A stretch of DNA of 64,000 bases from Pseudomonas yamanorum (GTDB lineage: Bacteria; Pseudomonadota; Gammaproteobacteria; Pseudomonadales; Pseudomonadaceae). Location of the stretch: positions 5,270,001 through 5,334,000 of the forward strand of contig NZ_LT629793.1 in NCBI RefSeq assembly GCF_900105735.1, given 5' to 3'. The notes under the pieces are model-generated. The model had not been told where the DNA came from. It searched no databases and saw only the letters and a program-made list of their open reading frames with translations. This document shows, piece by piece, positions 7,905 through 17,782 of the stretch (positions are counted from its first letter, which is position 1; each line of letters begins with the position of its first letter). A program made the translations under genes and the position numbers.

Positions 7905-8801
7905 TCAGGTCCCGAATTCTTCCTTCAGGAACTCGATGAACACCCGCAATTTCTTCGGCGTGTTCGTACGGTTGAAGTAATACAAATACAGCGCGCTGTG
8001 GGCAATCCAGTCGTCCAGCACCTCCACCAACTCACCGCGTTGCAGGTACTGCTCGACGCTGGAGCGCGCCACGTAGGCAAAGCCAAACCCGTCCAGCGCA
8101 CCGCGCACCATCAATTCAACATCGTTGGTCGCCAGCCGGCCTTTTACCGTAACCCGCATCTGCTTGCCGGCTTTTTCAAAGTCCCAGCGGTGCAGCGAGC
8201 CGGTCTGCGCACTGCGGTAGTTGACGCACTCATGCTCTAGTAAATCGTGGGGATGAGCGGGCAGTTTGCGCCCCTGCAAATACTCCGGCGTGGCGACGAT
8301 GACGAATCGCAACTGCGTCGCCACCGGCACCACCACCATGTCTTCGGCCAGCACATGGTCGTAGCGGATGCCCGCGTCAAAACCCTGGGCGACGATATCC
8401 ACGAGGCTGTTGTCCACCGCCACTTCCAGGTTGATGCCCGGGTATTTGCGCAGGAAGCGCTGGAGCAACGGTTGCAGGACCATTCGGCTGGCGGTGGAGG
8501 GAATGTTCAGGCGCAAGGTACCGGCGGCGTCGACCGTAGCCGCTGCTACGCTGTGCAGGCTGGTTTGCAGCTCTTCCAGCAGCGGCGTGATCTTCTGGAT
8601 CAATTGCTCGCCGGCCTCGGTCACGCTAACGCTGCGGGTGGTGCGGTTGAGCAGTTGTACGCCCAACTGTTTCTCCAGGGCGCGCACGCGATGGCTGACG
8701 GTCGACACCGAGAGGCTGCTGGCGTCGGCCGCCTGGGTGAAGCTTTTCGAGCGGGCGACCTGCAGGAACAGTCGCAACTGCTGAAAATCGGGCGTTTCCA
8801 T
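7905..8801 (-). CDS. LysR family transcriptional regulator
   Basis: A 298-residue LysR regulator. The HTH at residues 1-62 includes SFTQAADASSLSVSTVSHRVRALE and LLNRTTRSVSVTEAGE. The effector domain has the TLRLNIPSTASRMVLQPLL opening usual for the CrgA/AaeR-like subgroup. It is divergent from the short-chain dehydrogenase at 8899 with 97 bases between starts, so it most likely controls that gene. The downstream DUF2784 gene may share its transcript. Confidence 0.9.
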   Translation of the reverse strand: METPDFQQLRLFLQVARSKSFTQAADASSLSVSTVSHRVRALEKQLGVQLLNRTTRSVSVTEAGEQLIQKITPLLEELQTSLHSVAAATVDAAGTLRLNIPSTASRMVLQPLLQRFLRKYPGINLEVAVDNSLVDIVAQGFDAGIRYDHVLAEDMVVVPVATQLRFVIVATPEYLQGRKLPAHPHDLLEHECVNYRSAQTGSLHRWDFEKAGKQMRVTVKGRLATNDVELMVRGALDGFGFAYVARSSVEQYLQRGELVEVLDDWIAHSALYLYYFNRTNTPKKLRVFIEFLKEEFGT

Positions 8802-8898
8802 TGTGTGGTATTTCCGAAAGGGCCTTGCAGATTATGCATCTTTTTAGCAAGAAGAGCGGCGCGCATACTTTTCCTACACACACGAGGATTGGCCCTTT

Positions 8899-9747
8899 AT
8901 GACGACTTCCACCGCAAAACCCGTCTGGTTCATCACTGGCTGCTCCACCGGTTTCGGCCGCCAGCTGGCGTTGCACACCCTGAGCCTCGGCTACCCGACC
9001 GTGGTCACCGCACGCAATACGCAACAGGTGCAGGACATCGTCGCCGGTCACGAAGACAACGCGCTGGTTCTGACCTTGGACGTGACCGACCAGGCCCAGG
9101 TCGAGGCGGCTGTCAAAGCGGCTGAAGAACGTTTCGGCCATATCGACGTACTGGTCAACAACGCCGGTGTCGGCTACTTCGGCTCCTTCGAAGAAAGCGA
9201 CCTGGATGACGTGCGCAACATGTTCGAAATCAACGTGTGGGGCCTGAGCGCCATGACTCGCGCGGCCTTGCCCGGCATGCGCGCCCGGCGTTCGGGCAGC
9301 ATCGTGAACATTTCCTCGGTGGGCGGTGTGGCGGCGTTCCCGTCGCTGAGTTTCTACAATGCGACCAAGTTTGCGGTGGAGGGCCTTTCCGAGGCGCTGT
9401 CCCAGGAAGTCGCGCCGTTGGGCATCAAGGTGTTGCTGGTCGAGCCGGGCCCGTTCCGTACCGACTGGGCCGGACGTTCGGCCAACGAGGCGGCTCACGG
9501 GATTGCCGACTACAAAGAAACGGCGGTGGCCCGTGCCAACATGGTCCGTAACTACAGCGGCAAGCAGCCGGGTGATCCGGTGCGTGCAGCGATTGCCATC
9601 GTCAAAGCGGTGGAGGCCGAGCAGCCGCCATTGCGCTTGCTGCTGGGCAAGGCGGCGTTGACCTTTGCGCGGACCAAGGTGAAGGCATTGAGCGCTGATT
9701 TTGATGCATGGGCAGAGGTGACTGAGGGCGCTGATTTTCCTGAGTGA
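8899..9747 (+). CDS. Short-chain dehydrogenase/reductase (SDR) family oxidoreductase
   Basis: A 282-residue classical SDR that would use NAD(P)H to reduce or oxidise a carbonyl or alcohol. It shows the cofactor motif TGCSTGFG (residues 13-20), NNAG at 87-90, and the catalytic triad Ser140 (NISS), Tyr153 and Lys157 (YNATK). The PGPFRTDW segment after the active site is typical of the subgroup often named oxidoreductase in LysR-regulated pairs. It is divergent from the LysR gene, which probably regulates it. The substrate is not identifiable. Confidence 0.9.
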   Translation: MTTSTAKPVWFITGCSTGFGRQLALHTLSLGYPTVVTARNTQQVQDIVAGHEDNALVLTLDVTDQAQVEAAVKAAEERFGHIDVLVNNAGVGYFGSFEESDLDDVRNMFEINVWGLSAMTRAALPGMRARRSGSIVNISSVGGVAAFPSLSFYNATKFAVEGLSEALSQEVAPLGIKVLLVEPGPFRTDWAGRSANEAAHGIADYKETAVARANMVRNYSGKQPGDPVRAAIAIVKAVEAEQPPLRLLLGKAALTFARTKVKALSADFDAWAEVTEGADFPE

Positions 9748-9851
9748 AACGCCGACAGGGTTCGGGACAGGCTCGTAACGGTTGCTAGCAGCGCAGGCGG
9801 GCCGTTATTGTGCTGAATCCTTTTAGTCCTTTTGCCCACGGATCTGTAGTG

Positions 9852-10538
9852 ATGAATGCACCGCGTACCGCTGTCCCGATCAAGGCTGTCATTTTCGATA
9901 TGGACGGGTTGTTGCTGGACACAGAAGGCATCTACACCGAAGTCACGCAGATCATCGCCGAACGTTACGGCCGTACCTATGACTGGGGGATCAAGCAGCA
10001 CATCATTGGTCGCGGCGCCCAGGATCTGGCGGATTACGTGGTCAAGGCCCTGGACCTGCCGATTACGCCCGCCGAATTCCTGGTGATCCGCGAGCCGCTG
10101 ATGAGCGAGCGTTTCCCCAAGGCCTTGGGCATGCCAGGCGCTGAGGCGCTGGTGCGGCACTTGAAGGCGCATAACATTCCGATTGCCGTGGGCACCAGTT
10201 CGTCGCGCAATTCGTTTGGCCACAAGACCACGCTGCACCGTGAGTGGTTTGGGCTGTTCGACACTATCGTGACCGCGGATGACCCGGAAGTGGGGGCGGC
10301 CAAGCCTGCGCCGGATATCTTCCTGACGGCGGCGCGCCGCTTGGGTGTGGCACCGGAGGATTGCCTGGTGTTTGAGGATTCGCCGTTTGGCGTGACAGCG
10401 GCGAAGGCTGCGCATATGACCGCGATCGCGGTGCCGGATGAGGCGATGGCGGACAGCAAGTATCACCATGCCGACCAGATTATTCGCAAGTTGGCTGACT
10501 TTGATTTGGCGGCGTATGGCTTGCCGCCGATGCGTTGA
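9852..10538 (+). CDS. HAD-superfamily hydrolase (subfamily IA, beta-phosphoglucomutase-like)
   Basis: A 228-residue HAD phosphatase. Motif I is FDMDGLLLDTEG, with the nucleophile Asp16 and the acid Asp18. Motif II is GTSSSR, motif III the lysine in AAKPAPDIFL, and motif IV the EDSPFG aspartate. An all-helical cap lies between motifs I and II, as in subfamily IA. Family members hydrolyse sugar or other small phosphates. Similar bacterial and yeast proteins act on 2-deoxyglucose-6-phosphate or pseudouridine phosphate, but the substrate cannot be named here. The ATG at 9852 was chosen because it begins just before motif I; an alternative frame adds 14 residues. Confidence 0.85.
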   Translation: MNAPRTAVPIKAVIFDMDGLLLDTEGIYTEVTQIIAERYGRTYDWGIKQHIIGRGAQDLADYVVKALDLPITPAEFLVIREPLMSERFPKALGMPGAEALVRHLKAHNIPIAVGTSSSRNSFGHKTTLHREWFGLFDTIVTADDPEVGAAKPAPDIFLTAARRLGVAPEDCLVFEDSPFGVTAAKAAHMTAIAVPDEAMADSKYHHADQIIRKLADFDLAAYGLPPMR

Positions 10539-10564
10539 GCCCTCTGGATAAGCGCTGATCAAAA

Positions 10565-10637
10565 TGTGGGAGCTGGCTTGCCTGCGATATCGGTGTGTCA
10601 GTCACCCCCGCTATCGCAGGCAAGCCAGCTCCCACAC
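10565..10637. repeat. REPIN: paired REP hairpin, type GTGGGAGCTGGCTTGC
   Basis: Two inverted REP copies (TGTGGGAGCTGGCTTGCC at the left, its complement at the right) enclose a short loop between the convergent HAD hydrolase and DUF454 genes. This is the most frequent of the four REP types in the window. Confidence 0.9.
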
Positions 10638-10652
10638 AAACCAGTGTTCACA

Positions 10653-11045
10653 TTAGTTTTGCGGAGCCTTGGGTAGCGTCTTCTGCCGCAAAATATAAAC
10701 CGTCACCAACACCGCACTGGTCAGCATGAACCCCCGCGCCCAGATCAGCGGCACCAAGTAGCAGGAAAACCCGATACTTACCCACATCAACCCAATGGCA
10801 TACACCTTGCCCTTGAGCGGAATCCCGTTGCCATCCAGATAGTCACGAATCCACGGCCCCAGGCGCGGGTGTTCCACCAGCCATTGGTAGAAGCGCGGGG
10901 AGCTACGGGCAAAGCAGGCGGCGGACAGCAGAAGGAAGGGAGTCGTGGGCAGCACCGGCAGGAAGATGCCGATCACCCCAAGCGCTACGCTCAACCAGCC
11001 GATGGCCAGCAGAACGTAACGCGTGATCACAGAGCGATTGCCCAT
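10653..11045 (-). CDS. YbaN/DUF454 family inner-membrane protein
   Basis: A 130-residue membrane protein of the DUF454 (YbaN) family. It has two paired hydrophobic hairpins, LAIGWLSVALGVIGIFLPVLPTTPF near the N-terminus and a C-terminal pair around VSIGFSCYLVPLIWARGFML. The conserved LPTTPFLLLSAACFARSSPRFYQWL segment lies between them. The ATG at 11045 was chosen over a TTG five codons earlier. It follows the UPF0149 gene by 20 bases and is probably co-transcribed with it. The function is not established. Confidence 0.82.
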   Translation of the reverse strand: MGNRSVITRYVLLAIGWLSVALGVIGIFLPVLPTTPFLLLSAACFARSSPRFYQWLVEHPRLGPWIRDYLDGNGIPLKGKVYAIGLMWVSIGFSCYLVPLIWARGFMLTSAVLVTVYILRQKTLPKAPQN

Positions 11046-11065
11046 GGGCGCCACGGGCAAGGGTC

Positions 11066-11653
11066 TTAGTGGTGGCGAGGCTTGAGGATCGCCGGCTTTT
11101 CGTCAGGTGCGTTGCACAGCAGGTACAGGGCGGTCAGCGCTTCCGGGATCTGAACGATCATGTCGTCCATCAGGTTGGCGTCGGAGGCGATGTCGGAGAA
11201 CTCAGGTTGCTCGTCGAACAGGCCGGAACCGACCATGATCGGCAGCAGCATTTCGCTGACTTCTTCTTCAGCCGTTTCGAACCAGGCCTCTTCACGCAGG
11301 AACACGCCTTCCATGAAGCCGATGCACCAGCCGCGCAGTTCGGAATCATCCGGATCTTCACCGAGGTCCAGGTCGCAAGGCAGTTCGAACTCTTCATCGG
11401 AAGCCAGTTGGCGGCCAATGTGAGCCTTGAGGGCCAGCAGGGTGGATTCGATTTCTTCGCGCTGGGCGGCATCACTGTAGTGAGGCTCTTCGGAGAACAG
11501 GGCGTCGATCCATTCACGATCAGGCACGACATCGGAGCAGATCGACAGCGCGGTCAGATAGCCGTGGGCGGCCACGTAGTCCAGCGCCTCGTCGTGCAGC
11601 TCATCGGCATCGAGGAAGGCTTGCAGGCGGGTTAGTTGCTCAGCGAAGGACAT
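11066..11653 (-). CDS. YecA/UPF0149 family protein
   Basis: A 195-residue acidic soluble protein of the UPF0149 (YecA/YgfB) family. The family hallmarks are the N-terminal helical part with LTALSICSDVVPDREWIDALF and the central RGWCIGFMEGVFLREEAWF, with many conserved acidic residues. The relative YgfB acts in gene regulation in Pseudomonas aeruginosa, but this longer paralogue has no role known to me. The ATG at 11653 was chosen over a longer frame that would run through a REP element. It is upstream of the DUF454 gene. Confidence 0.82.
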   Translation of the reverse strand: MSFAEQLTRLQAFLDADELHDEALDYVAAHGYLTALSICSDVVPDREWIDALFSEEPHYSDAAQREEIESTLLALKAHIGRQLASDEEFELPCDLDLGEDPDDSELRGWCIGFMEGVFLREEAWFETAEEEVSEMLLPIMVGSGLFDEQPEFSDIASDANLMDDMIVQIPEALTALYLLCNAPDEKPAILKPRHH

Positions 11654-11717
11654 TGACGGACTACCTTGGGAATAAACGATGGGCAATTCTAGGCTTTCTT
11701 GAGCTGCCAGGCCAGCT

Positions 11718-11742
11718 TGTGGGAGCGGGCTTGCTCGCGAAG
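11718..11742. repeat. Single REP element, type GTGGGAGCGGGCTTGC
   Basis: One unpaired copy (TGTGGGAGCGGGCTTGCTCG) lies between the divergent UPF0149 and recQ genes. Its inverted partner is missing, unlike most other REPs in the window. Confidence 0.8.
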
Positions 11743-11983
11743 GGGACAATTGGGTCTACCTGACGGAATGAATTCCCAGCATTTCGGGCCATTTAATGGG
11801 CCTGTGCAATTCACCAACGGCACCCTTTGCCGGGTGACCCTCGGGTATACTGCCGCGTTTTGTGATGCCCCTACAGGCCAAGCGCCAGTCGCGGGAAAAG
11901 TTCGCTTACGGATTATTTCCCGCTCAAGCGTGCTTTTTCGACCAGCCTGTACAGAGGGATTTCGGCGATATTTGGAGTTTTTC

Positions 11984-14110
11984 ATGCTCGAGCAGGCTCA
12001 ACGCGTCCTCAAGGACATCTTCGGCTACGACAGTTTTCGTGGCCGCCAGGGTGCGATCATTGAGCGCGTGGCCAACGGCGGTGACGCCCTGGTACTGATG
12101 CCTACCGGCGGCGGCAAGTCGCTGTGTTTCCAGGTGCCGGCACTCCTGCGTGAAGGGCTTGCAGTGGTGGTGTCGCCGTTGATCGCCTTGATGGACGATC
12201 AGGTGGCCACTCTGGAAGAGCTCGGCGTGGCGGCTGCCGCGTTGAACTCCACCCTCAGCGCCGAACAGCAACGCGACCTCGCCGCCCGCATCAAGCGCGG
12301 CGAAGTGAAGATGCTTTACCTCGCCCCCGAGCGCCTGGTGCAGCCGCGCATGCTGGCGTTCCTGCAGAGCCTGGAAATTTCCCTGTTCGCCATCGACGAA
12401 GCCCACTGTGTGTCCCAGTGGGGCCACGATTTCCGTCGTGAATACTTGCAGCTGGGTCAACTGGCGGAGCTGTTCCCCAACGTCCCGCGCATTGCCCTGA
12501 CCGCCACGGCCGACAAGCGCACCCGCGAAGAAATCGTCGAGCGTCTGCACCTGCAAAACGCCGAGCGGTTCCTCTCGAGCTTCGACCGGCCGAATATTTT
12601 TTACCGCATCGTGCCCAAGGAACAGCCGCGCAAGCAGTTGCTGGCATTCCTTTCCGATCGGCGCAGTGACGCAGGCATCGTCTACTGCCTGTCCCGCAAG
12701 AAAGTCGACGAGGTCGCCGCATTCCTCAGTGAGCAGGGCTACCCGGCGCTGCCGTATCACGCGGGCCTGCCCAACGAACTGCGGGCGTACCACCAGAAGC
12801 GCTTCCTCAACGAGGAAGGTTTGATCATGGTCGCTACCATCGCGTTCGGCATGGGCATCGACAAATCCAACGTGCGCTTCGTGGCCCACATGGACCTGCC
12901 CAAATCCCTCGAGGCGTACTACCAGGAAACCGGACGTGCCGGCCGTGATGGCCTGCCGGCGGATGCCTGGATGGTCTACGGCCTGCAAGACGTGGTGATG
13001 CTCAAGCAGATGCTGCAGAACTCCGAAGGCGACGAGCGCCATAAGCGCCTGGAACAGCACAAGCTCGACGCCATGCTCTCGCTGTGTGAAGAAACCCGCT
13101 GCCGTCGCCAGACCTTGCTCGCCTACTTCGACGAAGACATGCCCCAACCCTGCGGCCATTGCGACAACTGCGTCGACGGCGTGCAGACCTGGGACGCCAC
13201 CGAGCCGGCGCGTCAGGCGTTGTCGGCGATCTACCGTACCGGCCAGCGCTATGGCGTCGGCCATCTGGTGGATGTGTTGCTGGGCAAGGACAACGAGAAG
13301 ATTCGCAGCTTCGGCCACGAAAAACTCTCGGTCTACGGCGTCGGCAAAGACCGCGCTGAAGGCGAATGGCGCTCGCTGTTCCGGCAGATGGTCGCCCGTG
13401 GCCTGGTGGACATCGACCTGGAAGGCTACGGCGGCCTGCGCCTGAACGACAGTTGCCGGCCGCTGCTCAAGGGCGAAGTCAGCCTGGAGCTGCGCCGCGA
13501 CCTCAAGCCGCAAACCACCCCCAAAACCAGCACCAGCCAAGCCAGCCAACTGGTGCGCTTCGAAGAGCGCGAACAGTGGGAAGCTTTGCGTGCATTGCGC
13601 AAGAAGCTGGCGCAGGAACACAGCGTGCCGCCTTACGTCATCTTCCCCGACTCCACGTTGCTGGAAATGCTCCGCGAGCATCCCACCACCCTGGGCGAAA
13701 TGGCCAGGGTCAGCGGCGTCGGTGCGCGCAAGCTGGAGCGTTACGGCCAGGCGTTCCTCGAAGTGCTCGGCGGCCAGGTCGAGGCGCCGAAAGAGGTGGC
13801 CGATATCCGCCACGAGTTGATCAGCCTGGCCCGTGCCGGCATGACCCCGATCCAGATCGCCGGGCAGTTGCAGTGCTCGGAAAAAAACGTCTACACCTTG
13901 TTGGCGGAATCCATCGGCAAGCAGCAGTTGTCGTTGGAGCAGGCCCTTGATTTGCCGGAAGATTTGCTCGGCGAAATCCAGGATGCATTCCTGGACGGAG
14001 AAGGCGAATTGCCACCTGTTTCCGAGATTGCGCCGCTGTTTACCGGGCGTGTGCCTGAAGGCGTTTTGTACTGCGTAAGGGCCGCTTTGCAGTCGGAATT
14101 CGAGATTTGA
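11984..14110 (+). CDS. recQ: ATP-dependent DNA helicase RecQ
   Basis: A 708-residue 3'-5' DNA helicase for recombination repair and fork restart. Walker A PTGGGKS lies at residues 40-46. The DEAH box at 138-141 is followed by the aromatic-rich loop [14 protein letters not shown] that couples ATP use to strand separation. Helicase motif VI is in [10 protein letters not shown]. The zinc-binding cysteines are seen in [12 protein letters not shown] and CGHCDNC. A winged-helix RQC domain follows, then an HRDC domain ([14 protein letters not shown] to about residue 605), then an extra C-terminal helical part seen in Pseudomonas RecQ. The ATG at 11984 fits the family N-terminus; the upstream extension is non-homologous. 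Confidence 0.96.
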   Translation: MLEQAQRVLKDIFGYDSFRGRQGAIIERVANGGDALVLMPTGGGKSLCFQVPALLREGLAVVVSPLIALMDDQVATLEELGVAAAALNSTLSAEQQRDLAARIKRGEVKMLYLAPERLVQPRMLAFLQSLEISLFAIDEAHCVSQWGHDFRREYLQLGQLAELFPNVPRIALTATADKRTREEIVERLHLQNAERFLSSFDRPNIFYRIVPKEQPRKQLLAFLSDRRSDAGIVYCLSRKKVDEVAAFLSEQGYPALPYHAGLPNELRAYHQKRFLNEEGLIMVATIAFGMGIDKSNVRFVAHMDLPKSLEAYYQETGRAGRDGLPADAWMVYGLQDVVMLKQMLQNSEGDERHKRLEQHKLDAMLSLCEETRCRRQTLLAYFDEDMPQPCGHCDNCVDGVQTWDATEPARQALSAIYRTGQRYGVGHLVDVLLGKDNEKIRSFGHEKLSVYGVGKDRAEGEWRSLFRQMVARGLVDIDLEGYGGLRLNDSCRPLLKGEVSLELRRDLKPQTTPKTSTSQASQLVRFEEREQWEALRALRKKLAQEHSVPPYVIFPDSTLLEMLREHPTTLGEMARVSGVGARKLERYGQAFLEVLGGQVEAPKEVADIRHELISLARAGMTPIQIAGQLQCSEKNVYTLLAESIGKQQLSLEQALDLPEDLLGEIQDAFLDGEGELPPVSEIAPLFTGRVPEGVLYCVRAALQSEFEI

Positions 14111-14231
14111 TGTGCCAATTACGACAATGTAACGAATCAGTACATACCGGGTCTTGCCTACTGGCATGGGTCATGCTTAGCTGACTAATAATTAGCCACA
14201 CTTTATTTTCAGTCTAATCCATGAGTTTTTT

Positions 14232-14666
14232 ATGCCGTTAACCGATCAACACCGTTTTGGCATGCAGTTGGCGCAGATGTCCCGAGGTTGGCGTGCCGAG
14301 CTGGATCGTCGTCTGGCAGGTCTGGGCTTGTCCCAGGCACGCTGGCTGGTGCTGCTGCACCTGGCCCGTTTTACCGAACCGCCGACCCAGCGTGAGCTGG
14401 CGCAAAGTGTCGGGGTAGAAGGGCCTACATTGGCGCGTTTGCTCGACAGCCTGGAAAGCCAGGGCCTGGTGCAACGCCAGGCCGTTGTGGAAGATCGCCG
14501 CGCCAAGCGCATCGTGCTGTGCGACACCGCGAAGCCGTTGATCGAACAGATTGAAACCATCGCCACGGCCTTGCGCCATGAGCTGTTTGTGGGCGTCGAT
14601 GAAGAGGATCTGCGGGTGTGCATGCGGGTGCATGAGCACATCCTCGGAAATCTCGAGAAGTCCTGA
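14232..14666 (+). CDS. MarR/SlyA family transcriptional regulator
   Basis: A 144-residue MarR-type winged-helix dimer. The recognition region is PTQRELAQSVGVEGPTLARLLDSLE, followed by the wing GLVQRQAVVEDRRAKRIVL with the conserved DRR. The N- and C-terminal helices form the dimer interface. Such proteins repress genes until bound by small phenolic or oxidising ligands. No divergent target lies next to it: recQ ends 121 bases upstream and the next gene is convergent. Its targets are probably elsewhere. Confidence 0.88.
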   Translation: MPLTDQHRFGMQLAQMSRGWRAELDRRLAGLGLSQARWLVLLHLARFTEPPTQRELAQSVGVEGPTLARLLDSLESQGLVQRQAVVEDRRAKRIVLCDTAKPLIEQIETIATALRHELFVGVDEEDLRVCMRVHEHILGNLEKS

Positions 14667-14690
14667 TCCCAAGTACACAGAAGATCAAAA

Positions 14691-14782
14691 ATGTGGGAGC
14701 GGGCTTGCTCGCGAAAGCGGAGTGTCAGTGAATACATGTGCTGACTGACACACCGCCTTCGCGAGCAAGCCCGCTCCCACAT
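14691..14782. repeat. REPIN: paired REP hairpin, type GTGGGAGCGGGCTTGC
   Basis: Two inverted copies enclose a loop that contains a second small inverted repeat (GTCAGT/ACTGAC). It lies between the convergent MarR and patatin genes. Confidence 0.9.
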
Positions 14783-14798
14783 GGGTTTTGTGGCGTAG

Positions 14799-16991
14799 TC
14801 AGAACGTCTGCCCCAGGTTCAGATACACGGCCTGTTGATTGTCATCGTTAAACCCGTAACTGAAATTCAACGGCCCCAGCGGCGTATCAAACCCCAGGAA
14901 AATACTGGCGGCGTTGATGTACCCGCTGTCGTATTCATTGTCGTTGTTCCACGCTCGCCCGCGCTCCAGTGACGCGCCCAGGTACAACGGGAAGTCCAGC
15001 GGCAAGTAAGACCGCGGCGTCAGCCGGCGGTAGTAAACCGCGCGCATCAGGCTGATGTTCTGCCCCGCAATCGCATCCTCGCGAAAGCCCGACAACTGCC
15101 GCGCGCCCCCCAGCAGGAAGCTGGAAATCACCACATCCGACTTATCCAGAGTGCGCCCATAACGCCCGCCGAGGATCAGCGTGTCCGGCCCGCTGCTCAT
15201 GGCTTTGTCCAGCTTGAACTCCCACTGGCGATAGCGCTGGTCCGAACCCAGCCCCGGTTCGAACTCCCGGAAGGCCAAGCCAATGTCTTCGCCGGTATGG
15301 GGGAAGTACACGTTGTCGAACGAGTCGAAGGAGTACTTCAGCTCATAGAAGCCCTCGCTGAAGTTGATGCTCGGTGAATCCCGGTCACCAATGCGCACAT
15401 CCGCCTTGCCCCAGGCCTCGCCGACGCCGAAACGAATCTCGCCGCTGTTGCCGATCTGCCGGCCCACGTTCAAGCCGAAGCCGTAGCGTTCCAGGCGGTA
15501 CTCGGAGATCGGGTTGTTGTCTTCGATCAGTTCAACGTTTTGCGCCTGGGCACTGATATAGGGCGCGACGAAGTACCGCGAGCCGGTGTCCATCGGCTGA
15601 TAGAACTCGCTGTAAAGCTCCTGCTTGTCACCGATCTGCACCCGCGTCAGCCATTCGGCGCCGAGTCGGTTGATGCCGTTCATGCGGTAGCTGGCGCCGA
15701 GGTTGAAGGCGCTGTCGCCGCGCATGTCATCCGACAGGTTCAGGCCCAGGCGCAGGTAGTCGGTGCCGCTGCGTTTGCCTCGGGCGCTGATGACCAGGGT
15801 ATTGTCCTTGCCCTTTTTCACCACGCGGTATTGCACCTGCTCGAAGTAATCCAGGCCGTAAAGGGTGCCCATGTCGGTTTGCAGGCGGGCCATGTCCAGA
15901 GGCTCGCCGAGGTTCTGGCGGATGTAGTAGCGGATCACCTCGTCGCCCACCTTGGAGTCGTTTTCCACTTTGATCGCGGTAATCACGGGATTGCGCTCGC
16001 CGGGCGTGCGGGCGGCCACCAGGGACGGGTCTACCGGCTCGGCCGGGCGCAAGTGGGCCAGGCGTACGTCGAGGGCGCGGGTGGCGCGGTAGCCCGCGTC
16101 GATCATGTCCTTGGCGCGACCGAAATCCGTCACGCCGTAGGCAGCCAATGGCGGCTGGATCAGTACGTCGCGGGGGCCCAGGGCCTTGAGTTGTTCTTCA
16201 GAGTTACGCCGGGTCATCAGCGTGATGGACTGGTTGAGCACGTCCACCACGGTGTTGAGTTGCTTGCGTGAACGCAGCGGGGTGCCGATGTCGACGACGA
16301 TGGCGATGTCGACCCCCATTTCCCGCGCCACATCCAGCGGGATGTTATCGGTCATGCCCCCGTCCACCAGCAGCCGTCCATCCAGCTCTACCGGGGCAAA
16401 CACCGCCGGGATCGACATGCTGGCGCGGATCACCTGGGGCAGGTGGCCTTTGCGGAACACCACCTTTTCACCACTGGTGATGTCGGTGGCGACGGCGCGG
16501 AAGGGGATGGGCAGCTTGTCGAAATCCCGTACGTTACTGGTGTGGGCAAACATGCTTTCCAGCAGCAAGGCCAGGTTCTGACCCTGGATCACCCCCAGTG
16601 GCAGGCCCAGGCTGCCGTCGTCGCGGAAGCTGAGTTTCTGTTTGACCAGGAAATCCCGGTCATCCTGCTTGCGCCGGAACGGTACATCTTCCCGTGGCGG
16701 CGCGTCGGACAGGGCGAGCCTCCAATCGATGCTCAACGCGAGTTTCTCCAGCTCATCGATCTTGTAGCCCGAGGCATACAGCCCGCCGATCACTGCGCCC
16801 ATGCTGGTGCCGGCGATCGCATCGATGTGGATGCCTTGCTCCTCAAGAGCCTTGAGCACGCCAATGTGCGCCAGGCCACGGGCGGCACCGCCGGAGAGCA
16901 CCAGGCCGATCTTCGGGCGCGGGTTTTCGACGGCTTGGACGAGGACAGGGAGCAGGCACAGCAACAGGCAGGACAACAGGCGGCGCATCAT
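14799..16991 (-). CDS. plpD: Patatin-like phospholipase with surface-exposed barrel (PlpD type, type Vd secretion)
   Basis: A 730-residue fused phospholipase autotransporter. A signal peptide (LLSCLLLCLLPVLVQA) is followed by a patatin domain with the oxyanion motif SGGAARGLAH, the nucleophile Ser63 in GTSMG and the partner Asp210 in VDGG. A POTRA-like segment (about residues 330-400, NPVITAIKVENDSK onward) precedes a 16-strand-type Omp85/BamA-like barrel ending in LNFSYGFNDDNQQAVYLNLGQTF, with a terminal aromatic. Length and order match PlpD of P. aeruginosa, which secretes its lipase domain through its own barrel. It is divergent from the SelW-like gene. Confidence 0.88.
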   Translation of the reverse strand: MMRRLLSCLLLCLLPVLVQAVENPRPKIGLVLSGGAARGLAHIGVLKALEEQGIHIDAIAGTSMGAVIGGLYASGYKIDELEKLALSIDWRLALSDAPPREDVPFRRKQDDRDFLVKQKLSFRDDGSLGLPLGVIQGQNLALLLESMFAHTSNVRDFDKLPIPFRAVATDITSGEKVVFRKGHLPQVIRASMSIPAVFAPVELDGRLLVDGGMTDNIPLDVAREMGVDIAIVVDIGTPLRSRKQLNTVVDVLNQSITLMTRRNSEEQLKALGPRDVLIQPPLAAYGVTDFGRAKDMIDAGYRATRALDVRLAHLRPAEPVDPSLVAARTPGERNPVITAIKVENDSKVGDEVIRYYIRQNLGEPLDMARLQTDMGTLYGLDYFEQVQYRVVKKGKDNTLVISARGKRSGTDYLRLGLNLSDDMRGDSAFNLGASYRMNGINRLGAEWLTRVQIGDKQELYSEFYQPMDTGSRYFVAPYISAQAQNVELIEDNNPISEYRLERYGFGLNVGRQIGNSGEIRFGVGEAWGKADVRIGDRDSPSINFSEGFYELKYSFDSFDNVYFPHTGEDIGLAFREFEPGLGSDQRYRQWEFKLDKAMSSGPDTLILGGRYGRTLDKSDVVISSFLLGGARQLSGFREDAIAGQNISLMRAVYYRRLTPRSYLPLDFPLYLGASLERGRAWNNDNEYDSGYINAASIFLGFDTPLGPLNFSYGFNDDNQQAVYLNLGQTF

Positions 16992-17071
16992 CAATCTCAA
17001 GGCAGGACGATAAAGGCCGGTATTATAGCCACTCGATCCTTTCAACCCGCCAAGCAGGAGCCAGTCAATTC

Positions 17072-17359
17072 ATGTCAGCGGCCAAACCCGAGATTGTCAT
17101 CACGTATTGCACCCAATGTCAGTGGTTGCTGCGCGCCGCCTGGCTGGCCCAGGAGCTGTTGAGCACCTTCGCAGACGACCTCGGCAAAGTGGCCCTGGAG
17201 CCGGCCACTGGCGGTGCGTTTCGGATTACCTGCGACGGTGTGCAGATCTGGGAGCGCAAGGCTGATGGTGGCTTCCCGGAAGCCAAGGTGCTCAAGCAAC
17301 GGGTACGCGACCAGATCGACCCGCAACGGGACCTGGGGCATAACGACCGCGTGCAATAA
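17072..17359 (+). CDS. SelT/SelW/SelH (Rdx) family protein
   Basis: A 95-residue thioredoxin-like protein of the Rdx family. The redox motif is Cys13-Thr-Gln-Cys16 (ITYCTQCQW), with cysteine in place of the selenocysteine of the animal proteins. The second conserved segment GGAFRITCDGVQIWERKADGGFPE is typical. The role is probably in thiol redox, but no substrate is known to me. It is divergent from plpD with 80 bases between the starts. Confidence 0.88.
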   Translation: MSAAKPEIVITYCTQCQWLLRAAWLAQELLSTFADDLGKVALEPATGGAFRITCDGVQIWERKADGGFPEAKVLKQRVRDQIDPQRDLGHNDRVQ

Positions 17360-17369
17360 GCATCAGCGC

Positions 17370-17651
17370 TTACTTGGTGGCCATCCGCTGTTTCACCCAA
17401 CTGACGAGAATCGTCAGGACCAACCCGCCGACCCCGCCGCCGATGATGTTGCTGGCCAGGGCGGCAAGCGTCAGGTCAGTCGCGGTCTCGGTGCCGGTGA
17501 TCAGAGAAACGATCTGGCCCAATACCAGGCCGCCGACCCCGCCAACCAGCGTATTGAGCCCGGTGCCCAGGCTGTGTTTGCCCAGGCCGGCGATCTGCCC
17601 GCCGATGGCGCCGCTGATCATTTGAAGGACCAGGCTGATGAAGATTTCCAT
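17370..17651 (-). CDS. Small glycine-rich membrane protein
   Basis: A 93-residue hydrophobic protein with three likely membrane helices rich in small-residue repeats (GGVGGLVLGQ, IIGGGVGGLVL), resembling glycine-zipper packing. It ends in a short charged tail, WVKQRMATK. The ATG at 17651 was chosen over a longer frame. It is convergent with the SelW-like gene (10 bases). No function can be assigned. Confidence 0.65.
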   Translation of the reverse strand: MEIFISLVLQMISGAIGGQIAGLGKHSLGTGLNTLVGGVGGLVLGQIVSLITGTETATDLTLAALASNIIGGGVGGLVLTILVSWVKQRMATK

Positions 17652-17782
17652 GGTGCAACCCCTGCATCGCGTTGATGGAATGACCACTCGCTTGCAGCAA
17701 CTTCAAAAAGCACCCGGGCTGTTGTCGAGAAGTCTGGATCCGTTGAACGACCACACACTGTCACGGACACACGAAGTATAGA

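Noticed and set aside
9552..10562. A 336-residue minus-strand frame over the SDR end and the HAD hydrolase
   Set aside because: It covers two supported genes on the other strand and shows no motif.
11924..14167. A 747-residue open frame antisense to recQ
   Set aside because: It mirrors a clear helicase gene. Long antisense frames are expected in GC-rich DNA with strong third-position bias, and its composition (His, Gln and Arg rich) is that of a shadow.
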